The translations under genes were made by a program, and so were the position numbers. From Trametopsis cervina (Eukaryota; Basidiomycota; Agaricomycetes; Polyporales; Irpicaceae): a stretch of DNA of 64,000 nt. This document shows, in pieces, positions 35,345 through 45,500 of this stretch. The notes beneath the pieces were generated by a model. That model did no database searches. It saw only the letters and a program-made list of their open reading frames with translations, and had not been told where the DNA came from. The stretch's first letter is position 1, and the number at the start of each line of letters is the position of its first letter. The stretch lies in the NCBI GenBank assembly GCA_022385755.1, contig MU278353.1, positions 643,000-706,999 on the forward strand, read 5' to 3'.

Positions 35345-35711
35345 TTTTGCAGGGTTACGAGCTGACCGACACCTGTAGAATACGAAGGAACGAGTAGCAC
35401 TCAGTGAGCCTCGGAAGAGGTGACAACTGGTAATATATTCCGAACCTGTAGAATACGAAGGAACGAGTAGCACTACAGGAATGTAAGTACATGATTTGGG
35501 AGTATAAGATAAAGACACGACGAACCTCAGTGAGCCTCGGAAGAGGTGACAACTGAGGAACGTCGTGTCCTGCAGATCGCGAAACGTCAGCGCGTCGAGC
35601 GCTTGCGTAGAACTGTATAGTTCAAATACAAGTAAACAAAGGGCGCAGTAGGCGCGGGAGAACGCGAAGGGAGTAGCGACCGTGTGTGATGAACTACGAA
35701 ATAAAACAACA
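35345..35711 (-). repeat. 3' LTR of the copia element
   Basis: The 367 bp repeat is on the left in plus-strand coordinates. It contains two internal direct repeats of 30 bp each: ACCTGTAGAATACGAAGGAA... at 35371-35400 and 35444-35473, and CTCAGTGAGCCTCGGAAGAG... at 35400-35429 and 35526-35555. On the coding strand it begins TGTTG and, judged by the target duplication, ends GCAAAA rather than the usual CA. Confidence 0.95.
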
Positions 35712-35733
35712 CGCCCACTCAGCACATATGGGC

Positions 35734-38700
35734 CTACAATTGTCCCAGTCCGTCCAGGAAGCGGGTATGCTTCTCACGCGCGAGAGCCTTGGTAAGGACG
35801 TCGGCCACTTGGTCGCCAGTCGGAACATACTCCGGAACAATGGAGTTGTTCTCGAAAGCGTCACGGATGAAGTGGTAACGCACCGCAATGTGCTTTGTGC
35901 GTTCGTGATGCTCAGGGTTCTTGATTAGGGCAATTGCGGACTGGTTGTCGATCAGGAGCGGTACGCGATAGGAGGTGGAGAGTCGTCCCAATTCGGCAAG
36001 GAAAGCACGAAGCCATAGGGCTTCTTTCGTAGCATGTGAGGCGGCCATGTATTCGGCTTCCGTGCTGGACAAGGCAACAGAATGTTGCCGTTTAGACGAC
36101 CAACTGATTGCCCCACCAGAGAGAATAAAAGCGTATCCTGTGATTGAACGGCGATCGTTGATGTCCGAAGCCCAATCGGCGTCGACATACCCAATGAGTT
36201 CCGGCGCGATGGACTCCGAGTCATTGCGCACAACGCCGCGGTATGTTAGAAGTAGGTGCTTGCTACCTTGAAGATAGCGATAGACTCGGACGATGGCGCG
36301 GAGGTGTTCCGGACCTGGGGTTGCGGCGTGCTTGCTAAGTACGCCCACTGAATACGCGAGGTCGGGACGAGAGCCTATCATGGCATACATGAGCGACCCC
36401 AACATAGACTGATAATTCTTCACGTCAACGTTAGGGTCAGCTGTGGAGAGCTTCGGCAGCTTAGAGTTGGCGTCCATAGGTGTAGAAACCGGACGGCAGT
36501 CGGTAAGTCCAAAGCGAGCGAGAATGGTTTTGATGAACTGTCGCTGAGACAGCGTGAGGGTTCGGCGAGCGCGGTCACGGACGATTTCCATGTTGAGGAT
36601 CCAGCGGGCTTCACCTAAGTCAGTCATCTCGAAGCGGCTACTAAGTGCCTTCTTGAGGCGACCAATGGCGGTGAGGTCCGAGGAGACAATAAGCATGTCG
36701 TCGACGTAGACCGTGCATAGAATGTCGACCTTTCCTTCCTTCTTATAGAAGACAGCGTGGTCATACTGTGAGCGTGCGAAATCGAGGGATGCAAGTTCCG
36801 TGGAAAGGCGTTCGTACCACTGGCGGCTAGACTGTTTCAATCCGTAGAGTGACTTGTGGAGTCTCCAGACAGAACCGTTGGATGATTCAAAACCGGGAGG
36901 ACACCGCATGTAGATTTCTTCATGGAGGTCGCCATTAAGGAAGGCGGACTTGACGTCCATCTGATGGATCTCGAGGTCTTCCTTGGCGGCTGTGGCGAGG
37001 ATTGCACGGATTGAAGTGAATTTTGATACTGGCGCGAAAGTCTCCGTGTAGTCGATGCCTTCGACTTGTGTGAAGCCCTTTGCGACAAGGCGGGCTTTGT
37101 GCTTGACAATTGCGCCGTCTGGACCGCGTTTGATCGCAAACACCCACCGGCAATCGACAAGAGTGCGATCGCGCGGCTTCGGAACCTCTGTATAGAGTTC
37201 TGCTTTGACAAACGCTTCGAGTTCGGCGATGCAAGCGAGTTTCCAGTCATCAGCGTCCGGTCGCGCCATAGCTTGCGCATATGTGCGCGGTGCTTCGTCA
37301 AGAGTGGCAGCAAGAGCGAAAGGCTCTGCAAAGCTTCTGTCGGCTGCATCCTGAAACTCTTCCTCTCCCTCATCTTCGTTCTCTCCATCTATGGGCTCGT
37401 TCTGCATGGCCTGGATGGAGGCCTTGCTGCGAGCATCAAGCTCATACATTGGATGGTCATCGCGAGTCGTCGGGCGCTTAATGCGCGTTGAACGTCGCAG
37501 ATCAGGAGTGGGGATGGGAACAGGGTATGGTTGGCGGAGAGTTGTTGGAGCAGGAACACGGCGTGCACGGGAGCGTGTAATTGGGCCGCGCGGAACATCG
37601 GGTTCTGGGGCGATGTCCTGGGAATCATCCTTGGCGCCTGAATCTGGAACCAGAGGGTGGACTTCTTTGATGTCAGCTCCATCCTGTTCGTCTGTTGACG
37701 TGTCAAGCGTTGGTGCGGCAGCGGGAAGCGATGGCTGAGAGGGAGAATTGCCTTCCTTAGGTGTGGTTGGAACGTCAAGAGTGTCCTCAATGTCAATCAG
37801 AACCCTGTCAGGCTCCAACGAGGAACCTTCGTCGAAAATGACGTCGCGTGATTCAAAAACGCGCCCACTGGAGCGATGTAGGACACTATAGGCTTTGCGG
37901 TTCTCGGCATATCCCAGGAAGACACACTCCAGAGACTTCGGATCGAGTTTCTGGCGCTTCTCAGCAGGTACGTGGACATGGGCCTTGCACCCAAAAACGC
38001 GGAGATGGGCGACTGATGGCTTGTTTCCTGTGAATAGCTCATAGGGAGTGACACCATCGAGCACACGAGTAGGGATGCGGTTGAGGATGTGAGCAGCATA
38101 GAGTACTGCATGACCCCAGTAAGTCTTCGGGAGTTCGGCATCGTATAGCATTGAACGCGCCATCTCGACGAGTGTGCGGTTCATGCGTTCCGCAACGCCG
38201 TTCTCCTGCGGCGTGTATGCGTTAGTCTTCTCGTGATGAATCCCCTTGCCCTTGAGGTATTGCTCAAACTCCGTTGAGCTGTACTCGCCTCCGCCGTCAC
38301 TGCGGAAGAAATTCCCGCGGCTACCAGTCTGGATCTCCGCACGAGCATAGAAGTCCTTCGTAAGTCGAGCGGACTGATCCTTAGCTGTGATGAGGTTGAC
38401 CGAGATGAAGTGCGAGTAGGCATCGAGGTGGAGGAGGAAATACTTCTGGTGCTGAGGGGTTTGTGTTTCCATCGGGCCGCAGACATCTGAGTATACGCGG
38501 TGCAAGACGTGCGAACTCGAAACGTCTGATTCCTTTGTGATTGGAAGCCGTGACTGTTTGCCTTGAAGGCAGCCGACACAAGGTGTGCTTGGTGGCGAGG
38601 TGTCTCCGGAGATACTCATGCCTTCGACCATGCCTTGTTGTACCATCTTCAACACATAGCTGAAGTTGACATGCCCGAGACGGCGATGCCAGGTTGCAAG

Positions 38701-40071
38701 GTCAGCGCTGGAAGTCGACCGAGCAGTGGTCTTCAATGCGGAGAGTTGAACTGGGGTAGTGAGTTCAAAATCGCCCACTGAAGCGATATATGTGCGAGGC
38801 GTGATCACGGGTGTTGAGTCGAGGACGTACAGGCCCTGAGATCGCGCGGCCGTCGCGACGTGTTTCCCATCGGCACAATGAATATTGCAGCCGTTGTCCT
38901 TGAAGACAACGTTGAAACCCTTCTTGGTAAGGTGCGAGACCGAGAGGAGGTTGCTGTTGAGGTCCGGGACGAAATACACGTCTGTGAAGAGAGAGCGCGC
39001 ATGTTCTTGTCCAGATATGCGGACGTCAACCGCGACTCGTCCAATGCCAACAGCGTCGATGGTGGACTCATCACCAAGGCGGATGTGGAGGGGGGTTGCA
39101 AGCGGTTTGTAGGCGACGAACCAGGAGCGTTGCGAGCTCATGTGCACAGAGGCACCTGAGTCGACAATCCACCTCCGGGATAGGTCGTTATGAGAGCGGT
39201 AGTCGTTTGCCATGAAGAGCTGGAGCGGGCGATCAGTGTCGTCAGCAGTTGTGGCGACCTTCGCGTGCTCGCTAGTCTTCGTCTTCGCTTGCTCGTCCTT
39301 CGCAGCCTTGTCTGCCTTCTGCTTCCGGCACTCATCCGCGGTGTGTCCCTGCTTCTTGCAGTATGAACAGCGCACGTCCGACCTTTTCTTCTTCTCCTTC
39401 TCCTTCTGACCGCCTTTGCCTTTCGCAGTCTTCGCGAAAAGAGCGACTTGTGCAGGGTCGCGGCGAGATTTCTCCTCCATGAGGATGGAGTTGATGACGG
39501 CGTCAGTGGTCAGGGATCCTGTGCTCGACTCCATGAGGATTGTCTTGAGCACGGAGTAGGAAGGGGGGAGAGAGATAATCATGGCGGCGGCAATCAGTGA
39601 GTCATCGAGGGGTTGACCGAGGGACGAGAGGATATATGTCTTCTGGCGCATGGCGTTGAGCTGCGGTTCGAGAGGGGAGTCGTCCGAGAAGGTGCCGCGG
39701 AAAAGGTCTGAGAGCAAGAGCACTACTGTCTGCTTGCCTCTTCCCTCGTACCGGGCATGCAACTTATCCCAGACGTCCTTCGCACTCGTAGCGTATAGGA
39801 CGCCGTTCAGAGGCTCATCTTTGAGAGTGAGCGTGATTTGTGCGCGCGCCTCCTTGTCGAAACGAATGAACTCGGCGGACTCGAAAGCCATAGTGGGTCC
39901 AGGGTCGGTGAGCGTGCCGTCGACATGTCCAATCAAACCGCGGAGCTCCAGGACCGTGGTGATGCGGTGCTTCCAGGTTTGGAAGTTCGAACCGTCGTCT
40001 TCAAGAGCTGTAATGTCGAGAAGGCGGTTCGACGCAGAGGCTGGGCCGCGAGGAGGGTAGATGGTCGTCAT
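35734..40071 (-). CDS. copia Gag-Pol polyprotein, 1445 aa
   Basis: A single uninterrupted frame from ATG 40071. A Gag-like UBN2 region comes first, then a CCHC zinc knuckle (CSYCKKQGHTADEC, residues ~235-248). The aspartic protease motif is DSGA (about 304). The GAG-pre-integrase HHCC region contains WHRRLGH and CVGCLQGKQ, and the integrase core contains YSDVCGPM, RSDGGGEY and QENGVAERMNRTL. Reverse transcriptase (~950-1190) has CRWVFAIKRG, MDVKSAFLNGDL, LYGLKQS and the catalytic YVDDML. RNase H has GYVDADWASD and SSTEAEYMA. All catalytic motifs look intact and there is no frameshift between gag and pol, which is usual for copia elements of this type. The product acts in cytoplasmic particles and delivers cDNA to the nucleus. 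Confidence 0.97.
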   Translation of the reverse strand: MTTIYPPRGPASASNRLLDITALEDDGSNFQTWKHRITTVLELRGLIGHVDGTLTDPGPTMAFESAEFIRFDKEARAQITLTLKDEPLNGVLYATSAKDVWDKLHARYEGRGKQTVVLLLSDLFRGTFSDDSPLEPQLNAMRQKTYILSSLGQPLDDSLIAAAMIISLPPSYSVLKTILMESSTGSLTTDAVINSILMEEKSRRDPAQVALFAKTAKGKGGQKEKEKKKRSDVRCSYCKKQGHTADECRKQKADKAAKDEQAKTKTSEHAKVATTADDTDRPLQLFMANDYRSHNDLSRRWIVDSGASVHMSSQRSWFVAYKPLATPLHIRLGDESTIDAVGIGRVAVDVRISGQEHARSLFTDVYFVPDLNSNLLSVSHLTKKGFNVVFKDNGCNIHCADGKHVATAARSQGLYVLDSTPVITPRTYIASVGDFELTTPVQLSALKTTARSTSSADLATWHRRLGHVNFSYVLKMVQQGMVEGMSISGDTSPPSTPCVGCLQGKQSRLPITKESDVSSSHVLHRVYSDVCGPMETQTPQHQKYFLLHLDAYSHFISVNLITAKDQSARLTKDFYARAEIQTGSRGNFFRSDGGGEYSSTEFEQYLKGKGIHHEKTNAYTPQENGVAERMNRTLVEMARSMLYDAELPKTYWGHAVLYAAHILNRIPTRVLDGVTPYELFTGNKPSVAHLRVFGCKAHVHVPAEKRQKLDPKSLECVFLGYAENRKAYSVLHRSSGRVFESRDVIFDEGSSLEPDRVLIDIEDTLDVPTTPKEGNSPSQPSLPAAAPTLDTSTDEQDGADIKEVHPLVPDSGAKDDSQDIAPEPDVPRGPITRSRARRVPAPTTLRQPYPVPIPTPDLRRSTRIKRPTTRDDHPMYELDARSKASIQAMQNEPIDGENEDEGEEEFQDAADRSFAEPFALAATLDEAPRTYAQAMARPDADDWKLACIAELEAFVKAELYTEVPKPRDRTLVDCRWVFAIKRGPDGAIVKHKARLVAKGFTQVEGIDYTETFAPVSKFTSIRAILATAAKEDLEIHQMDVKSAFLNGDLHEEIYMRCPPGFESSNGSVWRLHKSLYGLKQSSRQWYERLSTELASLDFARSQYDHAVFYKKEGKVDILCTVYVDDMLIVSSDLTAIGRLKKALSSRFEMTDLGEARWILNMEIVRDRARRTLTLSQRQFIKTILARFGLTDCRPVSTPMDANSKLPKLSTADPNVDVKNYQSMLGSLMYAMIGSRPDLAYSVGVLSKHAATPGPEHLRAIVRVYRYLQGSKHLLLTYRGVVRNDSESIAPELIGYVDADWASDINDRRSITGYAFILSGGAISWSSKRQHSVALSSTEAEYMAASHATKEALWLRAFLAELGRLSTSYRVPLLIDNQSAIALIKNPEHHERTKHIAVRYHFIRDAFENNSIVPEYVPTGDQVADVLTKALAREKHTRFLDGLGQL

Positions 40072-40130
40072 GACTTGGTATAGAGTGCTTTAAGATATCT
40101 TGTAAAAAACGGATGTAGGTTTTAGATTAA

Positions 40131-40149
40131 GAGCGCGGGGCTCATAACC
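40131..40149 (-). other. primer-binding site for half of initiator tRNA-Met
   Basis: Immediately inside the 5' LTR the coding strand reads GGTTATGAGCCCCGCGCTC. Its complement GCGCGGGGCTCATAACC has the sequence of the D-stem-proximal anticodon arm of a fungal initiator tRNA-Met, with CAT as anticodon. Drosophila copia and relatives are known to be primed by such a 5' tRNA half cut in the anticodon loop rather than by the tRNA 3' end. The assignment is by sequence resemblance. Confidence 0.8.
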
Positions 40150-40516
40150 TTTTGCAGGGTTACGAGCTGACCGACACCTGTAGAATACGAAGGAACGAGT
40201 AGCACTCAGTGAGCCTCGGAAGAGGTGACAACTGGTAATATATTCCGAACCTGTAGAATACGAAGGAACGAGTAGCACTACAGGAATGTAAGTACATGAT
40301 TTGGGAGTATAAGATAAAGACACGACGAACCTCAGTGAGCCTCGGAAGAGGTGACAACTGAGGAACGTCGTGTCCTGCAGATCGCGAAACGTCAGCGCGT
40401 CGAGCGCTTGCGTAGAACTGTATAGTTCAAATACAAGTAAACAAAGGGCGCAGTAGGCGCGGGAGAACGCGAAGGGAGTAGCGACCGTGTGTGATGAACT
40501 ACGAAATAAAACAACA
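40150..40516 (-). repeat. 5' LTR of the copia element
   Basis: Same 367 bp sequence as the LTR at 35345-35711, with the same internal repeats. It should hold the element's promoter and transcription start. The right flank ATCCG (40517-40521) completes the target duplication. Confidence 0.95.
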
Positions 40517-40547
40517 ATCCGTCTGCACATAGTACAGTTTGCCTATA

Positions 40548-40781
40548 CTGTAGAGAAACTACCTAAAGTTCATGTCACAGTCACAAGCCCCTTGAACTTG
40601 GTCGATTTGAACTTGTGTAACACGTCACAGGCAGGGCAAAACCCAGCGCTTGAAGGGCGCCTTTCAAAAATTTGCGCGCTAACGCGATAAAATTACCATA
40701 TTAGGGCACGTGAACTTCCAGATTTTTGATGAACTTGTGTCACATGTCACAGCCCATGAACGTTAGGTCGTTTCTCTACAG
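40548..40781. mobile_element. 234 bp TA-flanked MITE
   Basis: Inverted ends of 27 bp (CTGTAGAGAAACKACCTAAM, then GTTCATG) with two mismatches, and TA on both sides (40546-40547 and 40782-40783). Inside, GAACTTGTGT.ACA.GTCACAG occurs twice in the same orientation (about 40609 and 40731). It is non-coding. It is a different family from the MITE at 15521 but has the same TA target, so both may be mobilised by Tc1/mariner-type transposases. It begins 26 bp after the copia target duplication. Confidence 0.78.
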
Positions 40782-40783
40782 TA

Positions 40784-41384
40784 GTCTACTTGAATATTTA
40801 TTCTCCTCAGGGTTCCGCGCTTTCTCCGTCCACTACCATGCCCGATGGCCGAGGTTACACTGTTTGATGACCCTCTAGAACCACTGGGTATTGTGTGCGA
40901 CTTGAATGTTTGACCACGGCATTCGAATCATCCTATATTCCAAGAGAGCGGTCTATGAAGCTCCTTCTACAGATACCGTATAAGTACTAATACAGTTGCC
41001 TGGCTGCCTCTCAAAGAATGAGCAGGACAGCATGACGAGCTTTATGACTGACGTCTGGGTGACTCTTTCGACCCTAGGCCGCTCGCGACCTTTTGGATTT
41101 CGGTTTGATAACGCCGACCCGTTCCCCACGAGTAGGCCACACGAGATTGAAGTAGACACAAGAGTCTAGGGCGAATATTTGCGGAGTATAAGATAAATGA
41201 TTTATGGTACATAGGTGCTCTAGGCACGGAATATATACGTGACAGCAGGAAAAACAGTGTGTCTGGGGCATTACAGAATGTTCCGGTGTGGTATAATGTA
41301 GGGGTCATGAGGACGGGGGTATGATACAGGGTTTGTCATGAAAATGATGCAGTGCGACAGTGCAGACGACAGCCAAGAACGAAT
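40784..41384. other. spacer downstream of the Zn2Cys6 gene
   Basis: No gene. Minus-strand frames of up to 88 codons are not protein-like. It probably contains the 3' UTR of the gene at 41385. Confidence 0.45.
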
Positions 41385-42575
41385 TTATTGATGGTACTTC
41401 ATATACGGATAGGGCGCGTAGTGAGCAGAGTTCCCGACTCGGTTTTGATTCTGGTTCTGATAGGGATATTGCATCGTAGGGTACTGGAGGTCTGTCACTT
41501 CGTCAGTTCGCCCGTGGAGTGTCTCCGGACTCACAGCGAAAGGATGTATGGGATCGACGTGCTGCGAGATGGGCGCCTGCCAGTCCTGAGGGTCTTCTAC
41601 CTTGACGGAATCAAGGAGATACGGTTGCTGCGGAGCGACATGCGATGTATGGTAGGGGTGATGTGCTTGCGGATGCGGCTGTTGTTGTATTTGCTGCTGC
41701 TGAGCATGATGATGCGTGAGTGAAACTGGGAGAGGCTGTTGAATCTGAGCGTGTTGATGATGCTGATGGTGTTGATGCTGTGCGGGATAGTAAGAAGAGT
41801 TGTTCGCTACGTTCGGAACCGTAGCGTGCGAGCTCATGGTGGGTTGATATCCTCGGATATCTGGAACTCTGGATTGAAGAAACCCTCAGTCAGCTTTCAA
41901 TCATATATGGTGGCACCGGGAACACGCACCTTTGGGGTGATTCTCTCTCGAGACTGCCCTGAGCGTATCCATAATCACTACTGAAGCAAGGTCAGCGGTT
42001 GTTTGCGGGGCGAAATGATAGGTGGCCTACCTGAGAGGACGACGTGCAGGTGGTGGCAGAGAATGCTCCACTGGCTCGAGCTTCGGCGGAGTATAATGGC
42101 GGGCGGGCGGAGTAGACGTCTCGGACATGCCTGATGAACCCGCAGTAGAGGGTCGTCCTTCCACAGAAGGAGAATGTGAGGGGCGACTCTCGCGTCGGGT
42201 GCTTCGTTTCCGCGTCGCAAGCCCATCGGGCCAAACGCACTGCAGCGCCTCGATTAGCGGAGGAAACGTCACTAGAAGCATTCTCCATACCTTTCGGTTG
42301 CTTGCATGACAACGCGCACAGTCCGGTTTCTCCTCGTCGCACTGAGGCGCAGTCAGCAACCAGGGTGGAGTATCCCCCGGGCAACACATACAACTCACCT
42401 TGACTTTCTTCGTTCGACATGTTAGACAGCCGGTCTTGCTGCGTGTGTACTTGGGACGCTTGCGCTGAAGTGGCTCAGGTTGCGACATGGATGCCATGGG
42501 CATCGAGCTTGGGACGTGCTGCTGGGCCGCATAATATATTTGGGAGTAGTCAGATGTGGTCGGGCTATAACCCAT
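41385..42575 (-). CDS. Zn2Cys6 binuclear-cluster transcription factor
   Basis: Exons 42575-42399, 42341-42291, 42239-42031 and 41981-41930 are secure; the last exon, up to about 41870 and down to 41385, has an uncertain 5' junction. The first two introns interrupt the Gal4-type cluster. When removed they give the exact pattern C-x2-C-x6-C-x6-C-x2-C-x6-C (GCLTCRTKKVKCDEEKPDC, then ARCHASNRKC). Basic residues (KRPKYTRSKTG) precede it. The rest is Ser/Pro-rich, then strongly His/Gln-rich (HQHHQHHQHAQIQQ, HAQQQQIQQQ), and ends PYPYMKYHQ, consistent with a disordered activation region. It has no fungal-specific middle homology domain, so it is a short member. Exon 4 ends in phase 0, whereas the His-rich frame needs a phase-1 entry, so an alternative donor (GTGCCA at about 41918) or a second product is possible. 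Confidence 0.82.
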
Positions 42576-45500
42576 GGTCAGAGAACGCGCAGAGGTTATA
42601 GCGCACAACACTCACTAAGCATAGTGGAGGCCGTCCTCCATTCTTGCTGAGGCCTTCAAGAACAGGTGGGCTGGAAGGGGGGAAGGTGCAGATGACGGTG
42701 AACCATGCTGAGGTCGGTTTTGAGGCCTAGTGGCAAGCACCTAAGAACCGTGGATTGTTGTGCGGATCACCGCAAATCGAGATGTGGATCTTCTATCCAC
42801 TCGGTCCACGTCGCTCGAAGAAAATTTAGAAATACCCTTTGGTATCATTTCCACTCGGCGAGGCAAACGCCAAGGTCCATCGCCCGCGCTCACAGCAGAT
42901 ATTCGGACTTTCATGAACCCTCCCGTGAGGACTTGAGTGCTGAGAACACAGTAATACCCCCGTGGCTGGCTTCATGTGTCGCACCCTAAATCAGAGTGAG
43001 TCATGGGAAACCCCCACAGTAGGTCAGATCTCCCATCGTATTCCCGGGACATGCAACGTACCGCAGACAAATTGACAAAAAGAATATTATTTAGACGCAG
43101 GGAGAAACGGTACAGCGAGCGTGGTATTGCCCGGTGTTAACTTCATTAGGGAAAAATACACCTTTCGAAGGGGGTCAGTTGTAAGGGCTGCTGGTAGGCC
43201 GAATTGTTCCGCGCGTCGGTCTATTAGTGACGGCCGTCGAACATTTAGTCATTTTTAACTCCGTTAAACTACATGGGAGAACTCTTTGGCCTTGTGTTTT
43301 TGTACGTTGCATCGAAGCTTTCATATAGGACTTGTCCGTAACAGCGTGGTGGTACATATCGTGCCTTGGAACTTTGAAGGCTGATACGTGTACAACATCG
43401 ACATGGCCCCCAGGACGCGCGAGACGGCGCCCATTGTGCATCGTGCGACAGCGAAGGCGGTATTCCCGCACCGCAGAGGTAGTTTGGGGGGTGGATTACG
43501 TATACGAGCTGCCTTGCTACCGTACTCATCTGATGTGTGCTGCTGTGAGGTGGCAGGGCGTACAGGATGAACCCTGGCGACTTCCTTGAGGCGCCGTGCA
43601 TGGCCGCAGAGAAAAAGGTGGATATTATGACAAGGAACCGGAATATGCCTTACGGCGATGACCCATCCAGGATTCTGCACTATGTACACGATGGTCACTT
43701 GATAGGCAGTGCACATATGTGCATATCTCTGTTCTCTTCTCCCGCTCGGCCTCACGCTGTCGAATTTACAGTTTACGAGCTGCAGTACTTTCACTCGCAG
43801 ATTGAATCCGATGCTGCAACTATCTATCGTTCCTCCAGATTTCCACGTGTATAGCTCTGGGCAGCCTGTATTGTTACCCGTCTTTCTGGAGATAAGCACA
43901 TCGGTATACTGAGCCAGGAGGCGCACGAATACCTCCGGTTTACCTCATAGGACAAGGGTCGTTGGTGATCGAATCACAACTGGAGTGGCTTATGTAGAGA
44001 CAATTGACTAAAAAAAACTAAAACAATCTATTTGTATCTCCGGCCCCTATGTGTTTTGACAACAACACTCAGCGCCGCAACAAAACAGCAATATCAGTCT
44101 GATGCTCCGCGACGGCTTGGGACAACAGACCAGTAAATATACCCACTTGCCCCCTGAGCGAGCTCCTTAAGCACGCTAAATCACGATATCGAAACACACT
44201 ATCCTAGAACTTTCCTATTATGTCGACGGCGTATTCAATCGGCAATCGTCCCAGAGGAGCATGACCAGGTGGCCCGCACCGTGCACGGAATGATGACGGT
44301 CAGCTGCAAGATCTCCACATATAGCAGGAAGGTTACGTGAGGAGCAAGGCTGCTGTTTGATTACCGGGGGCTTGTCTACGAAGCAGCTTTCCGTTTTCCT
44401 CGCACAACGTCTGTCTGTAAGACATAAAACATCGGTTAACCAGGGATGCGCTCGCGAGGCGAGCAGCGATTGACCTCGACTGACGTCTCTCAACACAGCT
44501 TATTGAGGTTCGGTCTGCTCTCCGCAATTGTGGACGGAGATTACGGACAATCATCACCGATGGCGCATCACCGGAGCACCAGGCTGAGCGACGCTGCTTC
44601 AACGTCGGTACCGCATCTCTTCGTATTCGCCAATGCTCGTTCCCCTCCGAATGATGACGCGCCACCACTGTAGCTGCAAAGTATTATCAGATAAGTTGAC
44701 CAGGAGATGGTCGGCTATCTGCTCACTGTGCATATGGATCAGTCAAGTTGACTGGCGGACTTACGGAGCGGAGTCGATGGCCATCCAGTACTGCGCTGCA
44801 CACTCCGTGTCCGCGCTCTGTTCCTCGCCAAGGGTCTATGACGATCCGTTGCTCAAGCGTAAAAAGTCTCGCGGGATCGCTTAGACTATGAAGTAATTTC
44901 GCTTGTACGGTCTTCATGAACAGCGACATGCAGTGCAGGACACATTGCAGATCCTTCTTCCCACGTATCTGCTGTTGTTCGCAGTATAATGGCTGAAATG
45001 TAAGCTAAGAGGTAACCTGTCATTGCAAGCACTGCTCGGTGTAGATCCCTTCTGACATTGAGCACGGTAAATCCTATGAGATCATAAACAGTTTCATCGA
45101 AGCACGTACCAAACTCGCTAGCCGTATATTCTCTACCCATGATGAACAGTCGCGCGAGAATGAGACAAGGTGTATATCGCCTGCAAACATGTGATGGGGG
45201 ATTCAGGAGGGTGTTGAAGGCTTGACGGTAACTCGGTGTGCACCAGCCACGAGGTATTTCCACCCATGACCACGAACAGGAAATAACAACAAACCACGAT
45301 AGCCATCAGCTCATAATGACCTCGCAGACATAACTGGAACACGCAATAACCATTGGCGATATCCGTGTCCATGCCCGAGAAAAGGCTGGAAGGTCAGACG
45401 ATGCTTATGCATTGACATAACGATTCTGTACACGGAGCGCGTGAGCTCTGTTGCCGCCTTGAGAAAGAATAAGTCTTCGGGAGAAGAACTACCAGCTGCC

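Larger units (their letters stand above)
35345..40516 (-). mobile_element. complete Ty1/copia LTR retrotransposon
   Basis: The element is 5172 bp, on the minus strand, bounded by two 367 bp LTRs (35345-35711 and 40150-40516) and a 5 bp target duplication ATCCG (35340-35344 and 40517-40521). I saw no difference between the LTRs. The internal part has a primer-binding site directly after the 5' LTR, one unbroken gag-pol frame and a short purine-rich tract (GAGTGGGCG, minus strand) just before the 3' LTR. Domain order PR-IN-RT-RH places it in copia/Pseudoviridae. Identical LTRs and an intact frame point to a recent insertion that may still be active. It lies in a gene-poor gap and breaks no gene I can see. 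Confidence 0.96.

Noticed and set aside
35371..35555. Spaced identical repeats resembling a CRISPR array
   Set aside because: Only two copies of each unit, inside a retrotransposon LTR, in a eukaryote.
35237..35725. Open frames across both copia LTRs (also 40090-40530)
   Set aside because: The same peptide appears in both LTRs because they are repeats; the repeated SFVFYR and LSPLPRLTE stretches come from the internal 30 bp repeats, not from a protein.
43321..43926. 201-codon minus-strand open frame
   Set aside because: It overlaps equally long-lived frames on the plus strand, has no domain, uneven composition and no splice or promoter context. Most likely chance.
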